DNA from: JBJXHN01 sp046233135
Lineage (GTDB): Bacteria; Pseudomonadota; Alphaproteobacteria; Rhodospirillales; Rhodospirillaceae
Direction: 5' to 3'
Length of the DNA: 64,000 nt
Assembly: GCA_046233135.1 (NCBI GenBank)
Contig: JBJXHN010000013.1
Location: 1 to 64,000 of the forward strand
Each line of letters begins with the position of its first letter. Positions within the stretch are counted from its first letter, which is position 1. A program made the translations under genes and the position numbers. Positions 60,668 to 64,000 of this stretch are shown here, piece after piece. The notes beneath the pieces are model-generated. The model did not search any database. It worked only from the letters and a program-made list of their open reading frames with translations, and was not told where the DNA came from.

Positions 60668-60880
60668 TCCGCAGTACCCCGGGGTTGGTGTTAACGAGCG
60701 GATTGGACAATCCAGTATTGCGGTGCGGGCGTACCTATTTTGAGGTAGATCATCGCCGACCATTAGGGTGATCTAATAAAGTGGTTCCTGGTGTAACCGG
60801 TTCGGGGGACGCGCCCCGCCGGATGGGTGTAACCGGCCCTGGCGGGAGGATCCGGCCGGGGCAACACAAGGATGGAACCG
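60668..60880. other. Gap before the octaheme cytochrome gene, with palindromes
   Basis: 213-bp gap. TACCT-ATTTTG-AGGTA (60732-60747) and AGATCA-N16-TGATCT (60747-60774) are adjacent inverted repeats, possible operator or hairpin. GTGTAACCGG is repeated at 60791-60800 and 60827-60836. AAGG precedes the start at 60881. No terminator for the uup gene was recognised. Confidence 0.45.
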
Positions 60881-62503
60881 ATGAGGACCAGGAGCGCCGG
60901 CACAGGGCCGCGCTTCGGGTTTGTCGTCATCGCCGTGGCGGCCGCTCTGGCTGCTGCGACCCTGGCCCCGGACCCGGTGCGGGCAGCGGCGGATGGGGTG
61001 GTCGGCAAGACCACCACCGCCGATCATTCCAAATTCGAAGAGCTGAAGGGACCTTTCGCCGACGGACCGGCGGTCACGCGGGCATGCCTCGCCTGCCATA
61101 CCGAAGCCGCGTCCCAGCTGCACAAGACCACCCACTGGACCTGGGAAGCGGTGCCTGCGGCGACCGGTCAGCTGCTCGGCAAGAAGAACGTCATCAACAA
61201 TTTCTGCGTCAGCCTGTCGTCCAACGAACCGCGCTGCACCAGCTGCCATATCGGCTATGGCTGGAAGGACGCCTCGTTCGACTTCACGGCCCAGGACAAG
61301 GTGGACTGCCTGGTCTGCCACGACACCACGGGCACCTATAAGAAGGTGCCGACCGGGGCCGGCCATCCGGCCTATGAAGACACGCCCTTTGACGGCAAGA
61401 TCATCAAGGCGGTGGATCTGGCCAGGGTGGCGGCCAATGTGGGTGATCCCGGCCGGGCCACCTGCGGTGCCTGCCATTTCAGCGGCGGTGGCGGCGACGG
61501 GGTGAAGCACGGGGATATCGATTCCTCGCTGGCCCATCCGGACAAGGCCCTGGATGTGCATATGGCCGAAGACGGCCTGAACTTCGCCTGCCAGGACTGC
61601 CATGCGGCTGGCGGTCACGAGGTGGCGGGCAGCCGCTACCAGATGATGGCCAAGGATACGACCGGCATCGATGTGCCGGGCCATACGGACGGCAACCGGG
61701 CCACCTGCGAATCCTGCCATGGCCTGACACCCCACAACGAGACGAAGCTGAACGACCATACGGACCGGGTGGCGTGCCCCACCTGCCACATCCCCGAATT
61801 CGCCCGGGGCGGGCAGAAGACCAAGATGGCCTGGGACTGGTCGACGGCCGGACGGAAGGGGCCGGACGGCAAGCCGATCATCATCAAGGGGGACGACGGC
61901 TACCCCACCTATGATTCCAAGAAGGGCGACTTCGTCTGGGAAGGCGACGTGGTACCGGCCTATGCCTGGTTCAACGGCCGTATCGATTACACCCTGATGA
62001 ACGACCCCATTGATCCCTCCGGCGTGGTGGACATCAACCGGCTGTCGGGCAGCGCGGACGATCCCGAAAGCCGGATCTGGCCGTTCAAGGTGATGATGGG
62101 CAAGCAGCCCTATGACACCGTGTCCATGACGCTGGCCGCGCCCCATGTGTTCGGCAAGGACGATGCGGCCTACTGGAAGTCCTACGACTGGGCCGAAGCC
62201 CTGCGGGTCGGCATGGCCTCGCGTGGGCAGGCGTTCAGTGGCGAATACGGCTTCGTGGAAACCCGCATGCTCTGGCCGATCACCCACATGGTGGCTCCGG
62301 CAGAGGCGGCGCTGTCCTGCGAAAGCTGTCACGCGGCGGACGGCCGCATGGCCGACCTGGCGGGCGTCTATGTGCCCGGCCGGGGGGACCACGTCTGGCT
62401 GATGCGTCTGGGCTGGATTGCCGCCGGCCTGACTTTGGCGGCATCGCTGATCCATGGACTGCTGTTGGTGATGCGGTCCGCCGGGAAAGGAGGCCGGTCA
62501 TGA
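60881..62503 (+). CDS. Octaheme c-type cytochrome, tetrathionate reductase family (Otr-like)
   Basis: 540-residue protein with eight C-x-x-C-H heme sites: CLACH, CTSCH, CLVCH, CGACH, CQDCH, CESCH, CPTCH and a second CESCH. The region INNFCVSLSSNEPRCTSCHIGYGWKD (quoted from family memory in parts: NNFC, CTSCHIGYGW) is typical of octaheme tetrathionate reductases, which reduce tetrathionate and also nitrite or hydroxylamine in vitro. It has a signal segment at the N-terminus and a C-terminal membrane helix (about residues 510-530), so it is anchored. It overlaps a cytochrome b gene. The ATG at 60881 is preferred to 60872, which is too near AAGG. Confidence 0.88.
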   Translation: MRTRSAGTGPRFGFVVIAVAAALAAATLAPDPVRAAADGVVGKTTTADHSKFEELKGPFADGPAVTRACLACHTEAASQLHKTTHWTWEAVPAATGQLLGKKNVINNFCVSLSSNEPRCTSCHIGYGWKDASFDFTAQDKVDCLVCHDTTGTYKKVPTGAGHPAYEDTPFDGKIIKAVDLARVAANVGDPGRATCGACHFSGGGGDGVKHGDIDSSLAHPDKALDVHMAEDGLNFACQDCHAAGGHEVAGSRYQMMAKDTTGIDVPGHTDGNRATCESCHGLTPHNETKLNDHTDRVACPTCHIPEFARGGQKTKMAWDWSTAGRKGPDGKPIIIKGDDGYPTYDSKKGDFVWEGDVVPAYAWFNGRIDYTLMNDPIDPSGVVDINRLSGSADDPESRIWPFKVMMGKQPYDTVSMTLAAPHVFGKDDAAYWKSYDWAEALRVGMASRGQAFSGEYGFVETRMLWPITHMVAPAEAALSCESCHAADGRMADLAGVYVPGRGDHVWLMRLGWIAAGLTLAASLIHGLLLVMRSAGKGGRS

Positions 62504-63114
62504 AACCCGTGATGCTGTTTTCCCGCTTCGAACGGCTGTGGCATTGGACCCAGGCCCTGCTGATCATGGGCATGCTGGTGACCGGGTTCGAAATCGCCGG
62601 GACCTATGCGTGGCTGGGCTTCGGGCAGGCCATGTCCCTGCATACCACGGCGGCCTGGGCGTTGCTGGCCCTGTGGGGGCTGGCGATGTTCTGGCACGCG
62701 GTGACCGGGGAATGGCGGCAGTACATCCCCACGACCGAGAAGCTGCGGGCCGTCACCGTCTATTACACCAGCGGCATCTTCAATCCCGATGCCCGTCACC
62801 CCTGGCGGATGACCCCCTCGGCGAAGCACAATCCGCTGCAACGGCTGGCCTATCCGGCCTTCGGCGTGGTCATCATGCCGGTGCTGTGGATCAGCGGCCT
62901 GCTGGCCCTGTTCCACAATGACTGGGCCGCCTGGGGGCTGGCGGGGCTAAGCCTGGGGGCGGTGTCGATGGTGCATCTGGCCGCCGCCTTCGGGATGCTG
63001 TGCTTCTTCATCGGCCACGTCTACATGGCCTTCACCGCCCGGCCCGTCAGCCGCTATGTGGTGGCCATGATCACCGGTCACGAGCCGGACGACGGGGCGC
63101 ATCCCGCCGAGTAG
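62500..63114 (+). CDS. Cytochrome b/b6-domain membrane subunit
   Basis: 204-residue membrane protein with about four helices and heme histidines in RLWHWTQALLIMGM, SLHTTAAWALLALW, AMFWHAVTGEW and GMLCFFIGHVYMAF. It belongs to the cytochrome b561 / hydrogenase-type b group that takes electrons from quinol. Its ATG overlaps the stop of the octaheme cytochrome gene, so the two form a quinol-to-octaheme module. A strong terminator follows at 63159. Confidence 0.88.
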   Translation: MKPVMLFSRFERLWHWTQALLIMGMLVTGFEIAGTYAWLGFGQAMSLHTTAAWALLALWGLAMFWHAVTGEWRQYIPTTEKLRAVTVYYTSGIFNPDARHPWRMTPSAKHNPLQRLAYPAFGVVIMPVLWISGLLALFHNDWAAWGLAGLSLGAVSMVHLAAAFGMLCFFIGHVYMAFTARPVSRYVVAMITGHEPDDGAHPAE

Positions 63115-63158
63115 GACGCAGGGGAACGGGCGCATCCACTTGGGGCGTGGATGGGCGC

Positions 63159-63203
63159 ATCCGCCCCGGGGAGCCGGCAAGGGTCCCCGGGGCGGATTTG
63201 TTT
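63159..63203 (+). terminator. Rho-independent terminator after the cytochrome b gene
   Basis: Perfect 14-bp stem ATCCGCCCCGGGGA (63159-63172) with TCCCCGGGGCGGAT (63184-63197) around an 11-nt loop, followed by TTGTTT. It separates the octaheme operon from the convergent asparaginase-domain gene ending at 63210. Confidence 0.75.
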
Positions 63204-63209
63204 CGGCGG

Positions 63210-63713
63210 TCAGGCGTCTTCGAAGATCCCGGTGTCCAGGTTCTTGTGGATCCCGGTGGGGCACCTGGTCATGCCGTGCATGGCCACATAGACTCCCGGC
63301 GGCATCATCTGGGTGGCGGCCAGGGCATAGCCCAGATTGATGCCGCTTTCCGGCTTCATCATCTCCGCCGGGTAGAGCGAGCCGGTCAGGACGATGGTGC
63401 GGTCGGTTCCGGCCGCTCCCGCGGCGTCCAGGAAACGGCCGGTGTCGGTCAGGCGGCTGGTGCCGTGGGTGATCAGCACCCGGCGCTGCGGTAACTCGGC
63501 CAGCAGGGCCAGCAGGGCGGCGCGGTCCTCGTCGGTCAGCTCGTTGCTGTCCTTCTTGCACAGCCGGTGGACGGTCACCTGGCGGCAGAAGGCGGCGTCC
63601 AGCAGACCGCGCACCACCTCCTTGTCGTCGAAGCCGTTGCGTTCCAGAACGCGGTTATAGACTTTCTCGATAGTACCGCCGGTGGCGATCAGCGCGATGG
63701 AGCCGTCACTCAT
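63210..63713 (-). CDS. Asparaginase-domain protein (N-terminal domain only)
   Basis: 167-residue protein matching only the first domain of type I/II asparaginases: IALIATGGTIEKVYNR at the start, with the nucleophile threonine, RVLITHGTSRLTDTGRFL in the middle with the second active-site threonine position, and TIVLTGSLYPAEMM. Full asparaginases are about 320 residues; here the second domain is absent and the end is a proper stop, as in short asparaginase-domain proteins. It lies 42 bp after alanine dehydrogenase on the same strand. Confidence 0.85.
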   Translation of the reverse strand: MSDGSIALIATGGTIEKVYNRVLERNGFDDKEVVRGLLDAAFCRQVTVHRLCKKDSNELTDEDRAALLALLAELPQRRVLITHGTSRLTDTGRFLDAAGAAGTDRTIVLTGSLYPAEMMKPESGINLGYALAATQMMPPGVYVAMHGMTRCPTGIHKNLDTGIFEDA

Positions 63714-63755
63714 GGGGGATGGACCTGTTCCTGTCGGTTGGGGGAGAAAGAGGCG

Positions 63756-64000
63756 TTATCCCTGGATCACCTGTTCCGCATGGACATGCTTTTCGTTCAG
63801 GGCATGGGCGACGGCGGGATGGGTCAGCGCACCGGCGTGGACGTTCAGCCCGGCGCGCAGGTGGGGATCGTCATGCATGGCCCGCTTCCAGCCCTTGTCG
63901 GCCAGGGCCAGGACGAAGGGCAGGGTGGCGTTGTTCAGCGCGAAGGTGGAGGTGCGGGCCACGGCACCGGGCATGTTGGCCACGCAGTAGTGCACCACGT
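63756..64000 (-). CDS. ald: Alanine dehydrogenase, C-terminal part (cut by window edge)
   Basis: About 81 residues are visible: MVHYCVANMPGAVARTSTFAL, quoted in parts (VANMPGAV, RTSTFALNNATLPF), and LRAGLNVHAGALTHPAVAHAL. This is the highly conserved end of alanine dehydrogenase, which interconverts L-alanine and pyruvate with NAD. The 5' part lies beyond the window. Followed by the asparaginase-domain gene. Confidence 0.88.
   Translation of the reverse strand, partial: VVHYCVANMPGAVARTSTFALNNATLPFVLALADKGWKRAMHDDPHLRAGLNVHAGALTHPAVAHALNEKHVHAEQVIQG

Overview
The window is GC-rich (most coding regions look about 65% G+C, with AT-rich promoter gaps) and packed with tightly overlapping operons. 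The gene content (colinear nirSECFDLGHJN, norCBQDEF and nosRZDFYLX operons, an AapJ-like binding protein, TRAP transporters, Tat-exported DUF882 and ApbE proteins) points to a denitrifying alphaproteobacterium, most likely in Rhodospirillales. The genus cannot be fixed from the sequence alone. No rRNA, tRNA or CRISPR was seen.

Positions 1-10.6 kb are accessory. A cut IS1380-type transposase and a stub of an AraC regulator lie at the left edge. Then come a MarR repressor, a DctPQM TRAP transporter, two more MarR-type regulators, a GST-type maleylacetoacetate/maleylpyruvate isomerase, and an operon of VOC protein, fumarylacetoacetate-hydrolase-fold protein, MhpA-like FAD hydroxylase, DUF2783 protein and atypical metallo-beta-lactamase-fold protein. 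Together they read as an import-hydroxylate-cleave-isomerise-hydrolyse pathway for an aromatic acid, without any recognisable cupin ring-cleavage dioxygenase. An IS3-family element (10651-11869) ends this block. It truncates a Xre/MbcA/ParS-like antitoxin gene, and its two flanks do not match.

Positions 11.9-43.3 kb form a denitrification supercluster, almost all on the minus strand. It holds a hemerythrin protein, a polytopic membrane protein, nitric oxide reductase (norCBQDEF), the cytochrome cd1 nitrite reductase operon with the heme d1 pathway and a CbiX/SirB-like chelatase, four Crp/Fnr-family regulators in two overlapping pairs around a perfect TTGAC-N4-GTCAA palindrome, a DUF2249 protein, and the nitrous oxide reductase operon followed by a degenerate DUF411 protein and a small membrane protein. 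Hairpins after norB and nirS probably raise the level of the structural genes over the accessory ones. The N-terminal region of nirF carries four in-frame copies of a 24-bp palindromic unit.

Positions 43.5-64 kb are mixed: a ferritin-like protein, a binding-protein/histidine-kinase pair, MepA and DUF882 murein peptidases, an acetyl-CoA hydrolase/CoA-transferase, DUF1499, hypABCE nickel-maturation genes (no hypD, hypF or hydrogenase in view), two unknown proteins, a TolC-like protein, a SUMF1-domain protein without catalytic cysteines, a Uup-type ABC-F ATPase, an octaheme tetrathionate-reductase-family cytochrome with a cytochrome b partner, an asparaginase-domain protein and the end of alanine dehydrogenase. 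A dispersed hairpin repeat occurs at 14004 and, inverted, at 55122.
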